Shown here: piece by piece, positions 21,430 through 32,449 of the stretch
Position numbering within the stretch: the stretch's first letter is position 1
Layout of the letters: each line of letters begins with the position of its first letter
NCBI GenBank assembly: GCA_010909165.1
Contig: MU008169.1
Coordinates: 744,001 to 808,000 of the forward strand
From: Anthoceros angustus
Taxonomy: Eukaryota > Streptophyta > Anthocerotopsida > Anthocerotales > Anthocerotaceae
Length of the DNA: 64,000 nucleotides
Direction of reading: 5' to 3'
Translations under genes and position numbers: made by a program
The notes under the pieces: generated by a model
What the model was told of the DNA's origin: nothing
What the model saw: the letters and a program-made list of their open reading frames with translations, nothing else
Database searches by the model: none

Positions 21430-22080
21430 TGAAACGTCGTGGGCTGCGCGACAGCAGGCCGCCGCTGGGGCCGCCCGGTCCTCCTCCAGTTGCATTTTTC
21501 CGATGCTTTGCCGAAAGCCTCCGTGCAGGGAATGGCCGGCTGTGGCATACGGCTATGCTGCAGGAGGAAGTTCCCCACATGTTGACGGATCGCCCCATGC
21601 GTAGGGTTCTAATCGGCTGGTATCTGCAAGGCTCAGGGCTCGTACCAGCTCGTGCATCTTCTAATTCACCACCATACATATCCACCAGGCAGGTGCCCCC
21701 AGTACGCCATCCAGAAATTCTCTTTCGACAATCTGTGAGTGCAGCTGCCTGCCCTTCTGTAAGGCACCGACCCTTGCACAGACCTTCAGAAGGCAAGTAA
21801 CATCGGAAACATGCAACTGGAGGAGGACGAGGTGCTCGCTGACGCGGCGCCATCGCCCGCCATGCTGCGCCCCGGGAGACGTAGCTCAGAAATCCCCAAG
21901 TTGTGTGACCCAGTTCAGAGTGTCACTTTCAGGCTGTCACATTCCCAATTTCAGAAACGAAACGGAAGTGATGCACGAAATGTGTTGGGAACACCACCTC
22001 CAGCACAGAATGTGTTCCGCCAAAATTTACGATACACGATGCACTGGGACAGGCATGTTCAACCTACATCTGAAAATTAG
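21430..22080. repeat. Conserved module of unknown function (copy 2, inverted in part)
   Basis: Plus-strand KRRGLRDSRPPL..VAFFRCFAESLRAGNGR corresponds to the minus-strand peptide of 3464-3658. From about 21800 the same sequence runs in the opposite sense (ATGCAACTGGAGGAGGACG), so the module is itself folded back. Function unknown. Confidence 0.5.
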
Positions 22081-22345
22081 CCTGAGTGCCATTTCAGAGA
22101 CAGTCATGTGAGCTCACCGCTTGTACCGATTGAAAGCTTCCAGTGTAAGAGAGTTGGTCTGAATCCCAGTGCAGTGCCTATGACCTCCTCAGCTGGTACC
22201 AAGCTCAGCCTTCACAGTTCAGGAGTTGGGTTGAGGTGCAGGCTGGAATTTGCCGCCACATCTCCCATGGCAGCATCCCTATCCATCATGACTTATAACA
22301 GCAAGCAACAGAGGTTCAGGAGCTCCCCATTGTACTGGAACCCTC
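22081..22345 (-). other. CLASSY 3' flank copy
   Basis: Matches 3890-4235 and 12985-13277 (GCTGGTACCAAGCTC, CACATCTCCCATGGCAGCATCC). No open frame of note. Confidence 0.5.
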
Positions 22346-22349
22346 ACTT

Positions 22350-22740
22350 AACCAAAGCACCAGAGCACTTAGCAGCATTACCTTCTCTGATTGTAGCATT
22401 GAGATCACCACGAGGCTTCCGTTGAGGTCACCTCTGTGCCCTGTAGAGCCTGTCTAGACGTTTCGGATGAAAGAAATCATCAGCACACCCACTAGGGTCC
22501 CCTATTTCCAACGATGGCTTCAGTCCCCAAGACATCTATGGATACCCATTCCCCGACAAGCCTTAGATGATTTCCTGGCTGTGTTGTATTTTGTGCAACC
22601 AGATGATAATCTGATTGCGGCCAATACCACAGAGATGGACAATCGTTTTTCTTCCCTTCTCTGACAATCGTCTTTCTACTCTTGTCCCAGACGGAAAGCC
22701 CGGCTCATGAAATGAGCCGGGCTTTCCGTGTGGGACAGGA
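22350..22740. pseudogene. CLASSY-like C-terminus, folded back on itself (copy D)
   Basis: 22350-22605 is the minus-strand C-terminal/3' region. Between 22600 and 22740 the strand alternates. Plus strand 22612-22650 reads NLIAANTTEMDNR, the counterpart of HLVAANTTEPENR in the intact copy. 22660-22710 reads minus-strand SRAFRLGQ, then 22712-22745 reads plus-strand SRAFRVGQE. The copy is therefore a chain of short inverted duplications. Confidence 0.7.
22684..22736. repeat. Inverted duplication at helicase motif VI
   Basis: GGAAAGCCCGGCTCAT, a 3-base centre, then ATGAGCCGGGCTTTCC. The stem extends to GTCCCA/TGGGAC with one or two mismatches, giving about 25 bp arms. Confidence 0.95.
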
Positions 22741-22779
22741 GAGGAACGGCGGAGTCATCCACACGTAACATCTACACGT

Positions 22780-23070
22780 TGTGTTATGAACTTGTTATAA
22801 CACTGAAACAAATAAACAACTGAAAGTCACTACCACACAACATGATACTAACTAGAACAAAGAGTTGGCACAACACAATGTCATTACCTTGCAGAGTGGC
22901 CGCTACAAAAACTACAACAAAGAGTTGCAACAATACAAAGTCGCTACCACACGGAGTGATTATACGCACGTTTACAACATACGAGCTACAATACAGAGTG
23001 GTTACAATTCACGGCTATAACATAGAGTAGCTACAATACAGAGTCGTAACAACACACACTCCCTGTGATG
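22780..23070. repeat. ACAACA-rich spacer
   Basis: Degenerate CTACAACAAAGAGTTGC / TACAATACAGAGT repeats, the same class as at 2440, 5750 and 18110. No gene. Confidence 0.7.
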
Positions 23071-23094
23071 AAGTGGCATATGAGAAACCCATGA

Positions 23095-23625
23095 ACGTCA
23101 CGGGTTTTATAGGGTAAGAAGGCGGCTGAGTTTTCGGGAACAATTTTAGGGGAACAATTTTAGGGTAAGAAGGCGGCTCAGTTATCGAGAACAGTTTTAG
23201 GGGAACAATTTTAGGGTAAGAAGGCGGCTGAGTTTTCGGGAATAATTTTCGGGTAAGAAGGCGGCTGAGTTTTCGGGAACAATTTTAGGGTAAGAAGGCG
23301 GCCCCAAGTTTTGAAGAAGAGTTTTAGGGTAAGGAGGCAGCCGGAAGGTTTTGGGGAGAGTTTTTTGAAGAAGAGTTTTAGGGTAAGGAGGCAGCCGGAA
23401 GGTTTTGGGGAGAGTTTTTTGAAGAAGAGTTTTAGGGTAAGGAGGCAGCGAAAGGTTTTGGGGAGTTTTTGAAAAGAGTTTTAGGGTAAGGAGGCGGTAG
23501 GAAGGTTTTGGGGAGAGTTTTTGAAAAGAGTTTTAGGGTAAGGAGGCAGGTAGGAGGTTTTGGGAAGAGTTTCAAGGTAGATAGGGACTAGAGGTTCATG
23601 CGAGTTTAAAGGCGTTAAGCCCTTT
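23095..23625. repeat. Composite minisatellite containing TTTTAGGGTAAG(A/G)AGGC
   Basis: About four units of TTTTAGGGTAAGAAGGCGGC plus TGAGTTTTCGGGAACAA are followed by about five units of TTTTAGGGTAAGGAGGCAGC plus GGAAGGTTTTGGGGAGAG. It has the same flank position as the TTTTAGGGTTGGTAGGC arrays, so it is probably a diverged homologue. Confidence 0.85.
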
Positions 23626-23855
23626 GCAACATTTGCAACTTGGTTTAAGGTAGGCAAGGGACCTGAGGTGCTTCCATTGAAGTGTTTTAGGTTAGGTGAA
23701 ACTCTAAAGATCTAGATAATATATTAGTATGTTAGTAACTAGTTATTTAGTCAACTAATATAATTTAATTAACTAGTTAGCTAGCTAATTATTAGTTAGC
23801 ATTAGATAATATTATTTAGTTAACTTATATTAGCTAAATTAGTTAATGAGAGGAA
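23626..23855. other. AT-rich spacer
   Basis: Rich in TTAGTTAACTAGTTAGCTAG-type sequence. No gene or defined element. Confidence 0.4.
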
Positions 23856-23859
23856 CGGG

Positions 23860-25190
23860 TGAACGCTCACTCGCGTTGTCCTCCAAGTAAGCTTAAACTT
23901 GCAACTTTTACCGCCACACTTTCACTGCTGACCATGTCCACTTCATATGAAAAAAACTTGTATAGTCCTCAAGAGACTTGACATCACCCTCACGAGTCTA
24001 CAAAACAAGTTAGATTTCGATTGTTCGTGGTTTTGGGAGTCTACAAAACAAGTTAGAGTTCGGTTGTATAGTAAACCCATATCTACGATGTGGTGATCAC
24101 TAGTCCTCTTCATAAAAGCACTTGGACTTCCAAAGTTTCTTCCTCACAACTTCCTATGGGTTTACCATTTCGTGGTTATCATACCACTATTGCACCGCCT
24201 ATCATTTCCCGCTTGTGGTGCGCTCTATCGGCTCTCTCGATCATTTTCCGGGAAGTTTGGCTTCACAAGACTTAGCATCTGGTACAACTCTACGAAGGTA
24301 TTCTGAAATAAGTCCTGTTCATAGAAACAGACTTGGACTTTCAAAGTTTCTTCCTCACAGTTTCCTATGGGTTTACCATTCCCACTGTTGTGCCGCCTAT
24401 CTGCTTGTGGTGCAGCTCTATCGGCTTTTGCTCTAACTCTGAGCCATTTTCATAAAACTTAGCATCTGGTACAACTCCATGAAGATATTCTGAAATAAAT
24501 TGCTACTCAGTATCACCCTGTTTATTGTCTTAACCTTCTTCAAGGCCTGCGGACAATTGTTATTTTCACTATGTTCAAAATGTCCTTCATCCAACACTAC
24601 AAAATCAGAAGTTCCTTGTATGATATCGCAAAGCTCATCATGTTATGTTCCCTCCTCGTGAATGATCTGACTAACAATGTTCTAACCAAACCATCAAAAC
24701 ACTTTTCTCTTCCTTCCATTGATTGAGAATTCTACAACCTTTTTCCACATCCATCGTGTGTGTCGTCGAACTTATTATATAGTAAGAATATTAAGATATC
24801 ACTCACTTCCCCTCTCATGAACTCATTCTTCGAAGGTGCCACCATCATTTTTGGAGCTACTATCGACAATTTTGTCGATAGCCGCAAGCAAGCGTTTCAC
24901 AAAGGTTACCATCAAGAACATTCTTCCTATTCCTAAAGAATGGTGAAAATACATCCTCCTCGCCATCCACATACTAGACAAGGAATTGAAATCCCTTAAC
25001 CTGATCTTCCTTATCTTAGGTGTGAAATGGGAGGAATCTCTACCTTAAGATTCACAATAGGCGTTTCTTACTGTCCCAACTCCCATGCGACAAAAATCCC
25101 ACCTAGAGGACCTTGAGAACCTTCGAGAGAGTGTTGAATCATTGGACTAGACAAAGACCTATCTCCCTAGAGGTCATTTTGAAAGTGTCA
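23860..25190 (-). pseudogene. CLASSY-like SNF2 region, highly decayed (copy E)
   Basis: The minus strand is collinear with 13930-15080 but much more diverged, with A/T substitutions and many stops. Recognisable parts correspond to the EHQVKGFQFLVKSL, KVLIVAPK, DEGHFV and LYQILSFV regions. A segment of about 200 bases (24121-24300) is repeated in tandem at 24329-24480. This is the oldest copy by appearance. Confidence 0.7.
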
Positions 25191-25199
25191 CCCCCAAAG

Positions 25200-25545
25200 A
25201 TAAGAGTTAATAGACATATAAAAATATATGAGAGTCAAAAGAAGAGAAGAAGGTCAAAAGAATATATGAAATAAAAAGTGATAAAAGATAGTGAAAGAAA
25301 ATCAAAGAAGAAAAAAGGAAACATATAAAAGGAAGGTAAAAATAAATAATGTAATTATTTTATTGTACCTATCTTATCACTTTGGAGTTAAAAAATTTAG
25401 GTTTTATTTGCATGAGTCTTAATCTTGAGATAATTTTGACACCAAAACTAATAAACAAAAATTTGTAAAGTTTCTATCTTACTCTCCAATATTATAAATA
25501 TCTAAAGCCTATAGAGATATTAGTTCTTCCCATAAATCAACCAGT
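25200..25545. other. AT/purine-rich spacer
   Basis: 25235-25330 is nearly all purine on the plus strand (AGAAGAGAAGAAGG type). Otherwise AT-rich. No gene seen. Confidence 0.4.
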
Positions 25546-26105
25546 ATATGCTTAGGTTACTTTAAAGATTCTTTGGGCTGTTTATCAAGTTTTAAGGTTT
25601 AGCATTTAGGGTTGTCATCCTTCATGTAGTAATTTCAAAATTTGGCAGTACATAGTTTCCTTCAATATCATAATTACTCCAAAATTTGCCGCTAATTTGT
25701 ACTTCATGCCACTACAGCTATGTTGTTGAACAAAAATCCTGTCAATGTTGTGGTAGAATGATATTCTTTCACTATACAGACGCGATTACGATTCCCGACC
25801 ATGGCATATGACATTCTTCCATAATGCGAAGCGGTTTCGATTCCGGCCGTGACATACAATAATTCTTAGAAGGCCATTTCAGATTATCACTTTATTCGGA
25901 TAATAAATCGGTATGGGTGGTGGCATTGGTTGAAGGATTGGTGGAACAACACATGGTTGTTTAGGGATCCAGGTTCGATTCCGTCGGAATACACGGAATA
26001 AAACCTTGCAGATACGGTTGTCCAGGAACCAGCTAGTCAGAAGCTTATGCAAGGGATGAAACATGTGGAGAAGTTCCTCCAGTAGCATCTCCAGGCCATA
26101 CTTCC
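25546..26105 (+). mobile_element. SINE-like composite, direct copy of palindrome-apex sequence
   Basis: Matches 45555-46085 in the same orientation: CCTTCATGTAGTAATTTCAA, GTGGTAGAATGA (A-box-like), two B-box-like GATTCCCGACC and GATTCCGGCC, CAGAT..TTATTCGGATAATAAATC, then GGTTCGATTCC. It gives an independent outgroup for the palindrome apex. Confidence 0.65.
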
Positions 26106-26330
26106 AAGCTTCCTGTGTGTATACTGTATACATAGCCTATGCTTGCAAAGGCCTTCAAGGCAAACAAAGTAACAAGGTCGCCAAAATGAGGCCCTCCGCT
26201 CCATTGGGTCATACGTCACAACAATTGCATCATTCCCAAGCCCTTGTTGGGCATACCCAGCAATCAACATTGTCTATGCCACCACATCCCCGGCCAAGCT
26301 TTCAAACCCTAGCGTGCATCTTGAGTTCAC
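26030..26330 (-). pseudogene. PPR fragment
   Basis: Minus-strand AGYAQQGLGNDAIVVTYDPMER, then ASFW..CYFVCL and an EGLCKHR remnant. One to one and a half PLS repeats, no start, frameshifted. Confidence 0.75.
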
Positions 26331-26339
26331 CCGTGCATT

Positions 26340-27260
26340 ACGTTCTCTTATTGTAGCGTTGAGATCACCACGAGGCTAAAGTTGACGTGAATTTTGTGCC
26401 GATAAAGCACATAGATCTTTCGGGTGAAAGAAATCATCAAGACACCTACTTGGGTCCCTTATTTCTGGTCCCTCTTGTTAGGACACCTTCAAATTCCGAA
26501 GAGATTTATGGATACCCATTCCTTGTCAGCTCAGATTTCCCAACTCATTATACTTTGCCACAACCGCAATCTTGTTGGGGCAAACACAACCAGCTGGAAA
26601 ACCTTCTCTTGTCCGACCGCAAAGCCCGCTCACCGCATGTAACAAATGTCACGCTTAGGGTTGAAATTTGAATCCAGCAGTAACGCGGAGTAATGGAGCT
26701 ACACCTTCTTCACAAGCCTTCTTCACAAGCCCGATAGAGTCAAGAACCCTCGAAGGGTCTTTCTTTGTCATTGAATTAACCAAAACATCGAGCACTTGGT
26801 AGCATTACCTTCGTATTGTGGCATTGAGATCACGACGAGGCTAAAGTTGACGTGACTTTTGTACGATTAAGAGTTTGTCGAGATGTTTCGTCACAGCATT
26901 GGACTGAAAGAACTCATCCCCACACCAACTACTTAGATGGGATGCCGTTACTCCAATGCTGTAAGGAGACACCAAACATTTGGACTGACTCTACACAGTC
27001 ACTTATCTCTTGGTTCCTGTTATCCTGATGCCTTCTTGTCCGGATAGGTAGTGAGCAAGATAGCCTCTATGAGCCTTTCTTCAAGCTTTAGATTGTGACC
27101 TCCAAGGGCTTAGGATCGTTATGCTTATCTTCCTCCAGGGTATCATCATGCTCATCTTCGCGTTGTTGTCTTCACGTGGCTGCAAAATGGCCACTGTCTA
27201 CACCTGCAGTGAAGCAGCTCCACAAACATGCTTGACAGGAGCTCAAAGCCAGAGGAGATG
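26340..27260 (-). pseudogene. CLASSY-like fragments (copies F/G)
   Basis: 26340-26765 corresponds to the 3' flank and Helicase_C end. 26770-26990 repeats the 3' flank. 27000-27260 corresponds to the N-terminal lobe/hinge region of 14755-15110 (TCCGGATAGGTAGTGAGCAAG, TTATCTTCCTCCAGG). The order is scrambled and all frames are broken. The last part continues into the palindrome. Confidence 0.65.
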
Positions 27261-27532
27261 AAAGGCTCGTCGTGCCCACAAACTTGCTGCATCATTTCCT
27301 TCTCATGATAGAGAAGAAAATGATGCAACAAGGAACCCGCCCACTGCTCCCCGGATCCAGAGCACCGTCCTTGAATCCAGCAGCCCGGCTCTCTTCGCTA
27401 AAGCGTTGGAGGATGCGAGAATCTCGATAAGATCGGGCGATTCGTGCTTGCCCACCTCGCTAATCGCATCCGGACTTCTTCTCGCATCCTCAAACATCTC
27501 GAAGCGGCGAGCCCAATCTCATCCAGACGATA

Positions 27533-27625
27533 ACACGATATCTTGTGAAGGGGTTAATATTCACGAAGGGGTTTCACGGAAATATCCCGAAGGGGTTTGA
27601 CATGGGTCCGCAACTCGTGGTTATA
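27533..27625 (+). repeat. Left TIR and subterminal repeats
   Basis: TIR start followed by three direct GAAGGGG(G)TT boxes, at about 27547, 27568 and 27588. The other arm (63590-63667) shows all three with five Gs. Confidence 0.85.
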
Positions 27626-27639
27626 GAGGTATGAATGAA

Positions 27640-28199
27640 TATAGGCGAGAAGAAGGGTGAACTTTCGTGTGAAGCATTGACATGAGGTTCATTTCTTGCC
27701 GGTGAAGGGTTAAGGTGCAAGAGGTAACCCTATTTTGGGTGCATATAAGACCCATGTGAAGGACCATTCACGCACCGCGCTGGTCTTCCTAGCCAAAACA
27801 CCCTTAACATTCATAAAAGGACGGTGATCGGATGATGAACCGTGATGGCGGGACCGAAGGATGTTTGAGGAGTAGGGCGCCGGCCGGCCGGCGCCCCTAT
27901 TCTGGCGTTGCTCTGACCTATTGGGAAAGGCGGGTAGTAGCAGGCCTTTGCTCGCTGTGTGTACACAAAGACTATAGGTGTGGGGTGAGTGGGTGGCTTC
28001 CGCACACCATAAATTGAGCCCAAGAATATAATCACATTGTTAAAACCCAAAGACTACAATCGGCATACGGAAAACGTGGGCGCCGGTAGTTCCGCGTCAT
28101 CGCACACACAAACATGCCCGGGCTACACATGTGTTACTGCCAATATGCGGAATGCCAAGCCATTAACTACGCCATACTTCCTCCATGTCCTCCGCTTGC
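27640..28199. other. 3' region of transposase gene to the TIR
   Basis: No recognisable protein domain. A GC palindrome (GGGCGCCGGCCGGCCGGCGC) lies at 27875-27897. It probably contains the transposase 3' UTR. Confidence 0.4.
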
Positions 28200-31100
28200 G
28201 GAAATGGCTTGCACATCGAAAATTCTATAGCATGTGAAGTCTACTGAGGTATCTGAGAGAAAGCAGCTCCAATATTCTATCATGGGCCTACACTCTTTTG
28301 AGACATATGTGTGCCGAACACGGGGAACCTTAGCCTCCCAAGATCCCATGCAAGATGACACAACATTCGGAGGGCTTTCTACTCTTCTCCGGGCCACTCC
28401 ATCATCTTATTTGGGTCCGGCATCATGACCATCATCTTCACTATCCTCGGTGGGACTTTCACTTTTCAGGTTGAATGAAGCCTCGCACGCAATGAACTTC
28501 TCTTTGATTGCCTTCTTATCTACAGTACAAGTGTCTCCGCGTAGTCAATGTGAACCCATAATAGAGGATGACAGTTTCGTGAACAAAAACCTTTTGGATA
28601 TTTTTTGATGGATGGATTTCGCTCCCTTTTCCTGCATTGCTCGAGCTCTGGCATCCCTCCGATTAAGTATTCTTCTCATTACCTTCCTTAAATCGCATCG
28701 TGTGTTCGATTCAGTACCAATGAACAAGGAAGTGAGGTATGGCGAATGCAATTGAGCAGCGATTACCTTGCCAATCCAAAAGGGTCTCATGCGTGTCGTG
28801 TCATGAGGCAACAAACATCCTCTTTATTTCCGCGATATCACCATTCCGTTCCATTTCCTTGTTGCCTCCCGTGTTTGGTATGCTCCCAAATACATATCTC
28901 GTTGTGGGGTCCCTTAGCAATGCCTCCTCCAAAGCCACATCGGAACATGGAGGTTGGTATGCATCCACTTCCGATCTTGAGTACCATTTCCAAGGATTAC
29001 GTAGCACAAGGCCAATGTTGTTTTGCACAATATGACAATCTCCTCTTGGTCCAACCGAGCTTCCCACCATAAAAACTCCTGTGATGTCACATAAGGCCTA
29101 AGTTCAGACCATCCTTAAGATGGGCAGCTGCGATTGGTGATAATGTCACTGTGTTCCTTTTTATCCCTTGACGCGGTCAGTGAGGGCGGTGTTATAGTGT
29201 CGGAAGGACAAATTTCGAAACTCAAACCCCTTCCGTTTCCCATTGTGGCGAGGTGGAATCGCTTGCTCGATAATCACGAACCGCGGTCCGCTTTCTCTTC
29301 ACGTGTTATTTTAAAGCGGTCTTTGGAGCGATAAGTTGTTCAATCTCTTTCTGCGCCCATAAGTGAGGCCTCTCGGCCTTGTCTAATAGGCCACACATAT
29401 GACCGTCTGCCACTTGATCAATATCTTTACCTCTGGTGACGTGTACGCATCAAGATCTCGACAATGCGGGGCGGTGAGCTCTTTATGTCTCAAGCTTTTG
29501 GAGAAGCAAGAAAACATCGATTTGATCATGCGTATGCCCGACCAAAAGGAATCCCACTTTCACTTTTCAAAAGTACCCATATCAACAAGCATGTTCGGAT
29601 ATGCAAAAGCGGTGGTTCTTGTTCTCCGCATGTGTTGTCCATTCAGATACAAAACTCTTGGCGGGACCCCTCGTAATTATGTATAACGTCACGAATGATG
29701 GTGATCGTCGATTGCGTCGTTCGTAAATTCGCATAATGCAAATAGGCTCTCGCTTTGCGTGTAGTTGTGAATCATACACCCAACCACGTGGTGAAATCGA
29801 CACTCCTCTACGAGGTTTTTAACCGGAGAAGATGAGGAATCTGTCTTTTGGTCCATTCCATCTATGGATAGTAGCATATACTTATGTGGCTCCACATAGC
29901 TCTTGCTCCTGTTTGGACATTTTCTCCCGCTCTGGTGGAGGCATGTGCTTCCAAAGCGACTGAAATTTCTCTGCCACAAACAAATGTCCTAGTCGAAATA
30001 TATCAAAATCCTCAAAACGGCATCCGTTAGGCCCTCCAAATGAGCAGAGACATCGACCTTAACAAGGAAACTTCTTCACATGCAGAATGCTTATTTGCGA
30101 GACGCTCATCCAAATGGGGATACATGGCGGATAAAGTGGGGGAGGGGCGGCGTGGGCGCCGACCGCGCCTCAATCTCGGCCTGTTCCGATTTGGGGCGCG
30201 CCGGAGGCCCGCCGGCCGCCTCCCACGCTCCACAGGGTTCGGTTGGGAAGGCGCCGCCGGCGCCTTCCTCTCGATTGGGGAGGTGAGCAAGCGGCTTCCT
30301 GGTCGCCACTAAATACGGCGCAGGCGGCCATTGTTGAAGCGCGCGTTTGGAAACCAAACACAAACAGTTATAGAACATGCACGTACATGCATCTCATATG
30401 AGAGAAGGTATTGGAAGAGCACATCCGCTCCATCGGGGTGTGAAGCAAATCCAAGCGGTGAACAACCTCATGGAGGACACATTGGTGCAAATTACCTTGA
30501 TCTTCCTTGTGCATTGTGTTCTGATAGTGCTCTTGAGACACAGCGAGCATGTTGAAAACTGTTGGACTTGAGTTTTACTGTTGGGAAGTTGCTTCTCCAC
30601 AATTTCAAGAACCATGGGTACTTGACGTAGCGAGTGTTAGAGTTTTGTGGCCTTGTACAAGGTCCATATTTCCAACTTTGTATACGTGTCGGGATTAAAA
30701 CATCCAAGTTTGGCGGCCGCTCGTATAAAGCGTGGCGTTGTCCATCCACGAAAGGGCATCCATCGCATCGTCGTGTGCCTTGGGTTTGGTTCAAATCCAT
30801 CCCAAGGTGATTCCGAATGACGCTCTTTAGCTCCTCATACCTCCTTGGCCAAGACAATGTACTCTTCTAAAAGCCTTCAAGCGGCGCGCAAGTCGCCCCA
30901 TGACATGTGTGACCACTTTCCCTATCACCTCGGGATCCGATGGGTGAACAAGAGCAGATATGTCTCCTGTTCTGTCTCCCCATCGAAAGTACGTTGCTCT
31001 TGAAATCGCGCTTTCCCCAACCGGCAAACACATTTTATGCAACAAGGCTTCTTGAAATCCTGATCATTGTATCCCCTTCACCGCCGCGACACTCCAGCTT

Positions 31101-31949
31101 CTCTTCTTGGCGTGATATCAAGCGCTTGTTGGAGCCTTCAGAGACTCACTCAAAGGCTTGGGATGGAAGGAGCGACATGCATCGTGGTGGCTCGCTCGAA
31201 TCTTCATTGTCGTCAATGGGACCTTCCTCAACCGGTGAGCGGGCGCAATCAATCTCATGAAACAAACCACGGCGTGCAACCGTCGATGTCTCGAGAACGC
31301 CGCCATTCGGGAAGCAGGCGTCGGTTGGATGGGCTTCCTCCAAAGACATCGATGCAAATTCCTAGGTGTTGGAGGAACACCCACATGACATTGGCGGCGA
31401 CTGGCGGCGTCTTGGCGCGTATCGAACAACAATATCGGAAGAATGCATCAAAATCCCACAACCATTGATAGACTAGCGTCCACAGTTCCCATATGGAAAA
31501 AATCATCCTCTACCTTCATTATCAACGTCTTTCGGAATGGCAAAACGCACTCGACGGTGATGCCCGAGTTCGACGTGGTGGCTGAACAGTCTACTGCTTC
31601 TCCATCTTTCGGAAACACGCGACATTGTGAAGAAACCTTCTTCCCATTGTTCATCCCGGATGCACTAAGCGAACTCGAATCCGAAAACAAGATAGGGGTG
31701 AAAACCAAGTAATCCTTCCAAAAGGGCGAACTCAAACCTCTTGCTAGGTGGTGTGGGTGAGCAAACGTATGGCTCAACTTGTAGAAGGCGTCGATTGAAA
31801 CCACACTCGCGCGTCGTTTGAAACCACGATCGCGGCGGGTCTTGGAAGAGACCTCCGATTGCGAAAATGGTGAAGATGGCCATTGTCTTTATGGATAGGC
31901 GTCGGCGCGATGGGTAGGATATTATGTTCCTCTGTAATAACGACAACAT
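28200..31949 (-). pseudogene. DUF7869-type transposase (left copy)
   Basis: Read leftward on the minus strand: an N-terminal region of unknown function (31255-31949); a segment with CHGATC-like and KRDFKS; SVIRNHLGMDLNQT; KYPWFLKLWRSNFPTVK and a CSLC-type zinc pair; IDGMDQK (near 29870), the probable first acidic catalytic site; NLVEECRFH..VVGCMIHNY; then a DNTCGENKN-type second site; and later PFWIGKV (28560-28800). This order is that of DUF7869 proteins, RNase H-like transposase relatives in plants, algae and animals. Breaks every few hundred bases. Assignment is from motif recall. Confidence 0.7.
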
Positions 31950-32449
31950 GATGGAGTTCCGATGAGATATCCGGTATCGCGCCGTCCTCCGCTTTTATTG
32001 TCCACAGTGTGCCCGGCCGTCACCCAAGTCAATAGGGTTATGGTTCATATCGTGGTTTATATCGGGTATATGGATATATCTTGGCATAAGTTAATCAGCA
32101 TGTTTTTGGGCTATAAATACCGTTGGGGAGGAAACCCTAATTACTATTTGTTTTCTCTTGCCACTTGCGTCACGGTGGGCGTTGGCCGCACTTCCACTTG
32201 AGAAGTAACGAGGAGCGTCTTGCTGGCGGTGTTGCCCGATTTGGAGGTGTGTCACAATTCCACGAATCCTCCCTTGCAGCCCGCGCTTGGGATTCGGCTA
32301 TCAGGCGGGGCTCGGGGTTGGGGAGGCAGGGGCGCATTCCTCGGGTGCATCAATCGGTGGTGCGAGTGAGGTTCGTTCTACTTCCATGTTAAACAATTGT
32401 TTCGCCTTCCAAATTGTGATGTCTTGTGATCTGCGGTTCATTCTTAAAG
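31950..32449. promoter_or_regulatory. Divergent promoter of the TIR transposon
   Basis: About 500 bp between the two divergent starts. For the plus gene, TATAAATA is at 32112-32119 and a telo-box AAACCCTAA at 32132-32140, a downstream spacing common in plant promoters. Both are conserved in the other arm (58887-58894 and 58868-58876). Confidence 0.65.

Noticed and set aside
22684-22736. Intrinsic transcription terminator hairpin
   Set aside because: No following T run, a eukaryotic context, and both arms are recognisable helicase motif VI coding sequence, so it is an inverted duplication.
30027-30378. Several overlapping open frames on both strands
   Set aside because: The region is very GC-rich, so stops are rare in all frames. 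It lies inside the transposase gene and its arm counterpart (60820-61060) does not preserve these frames.
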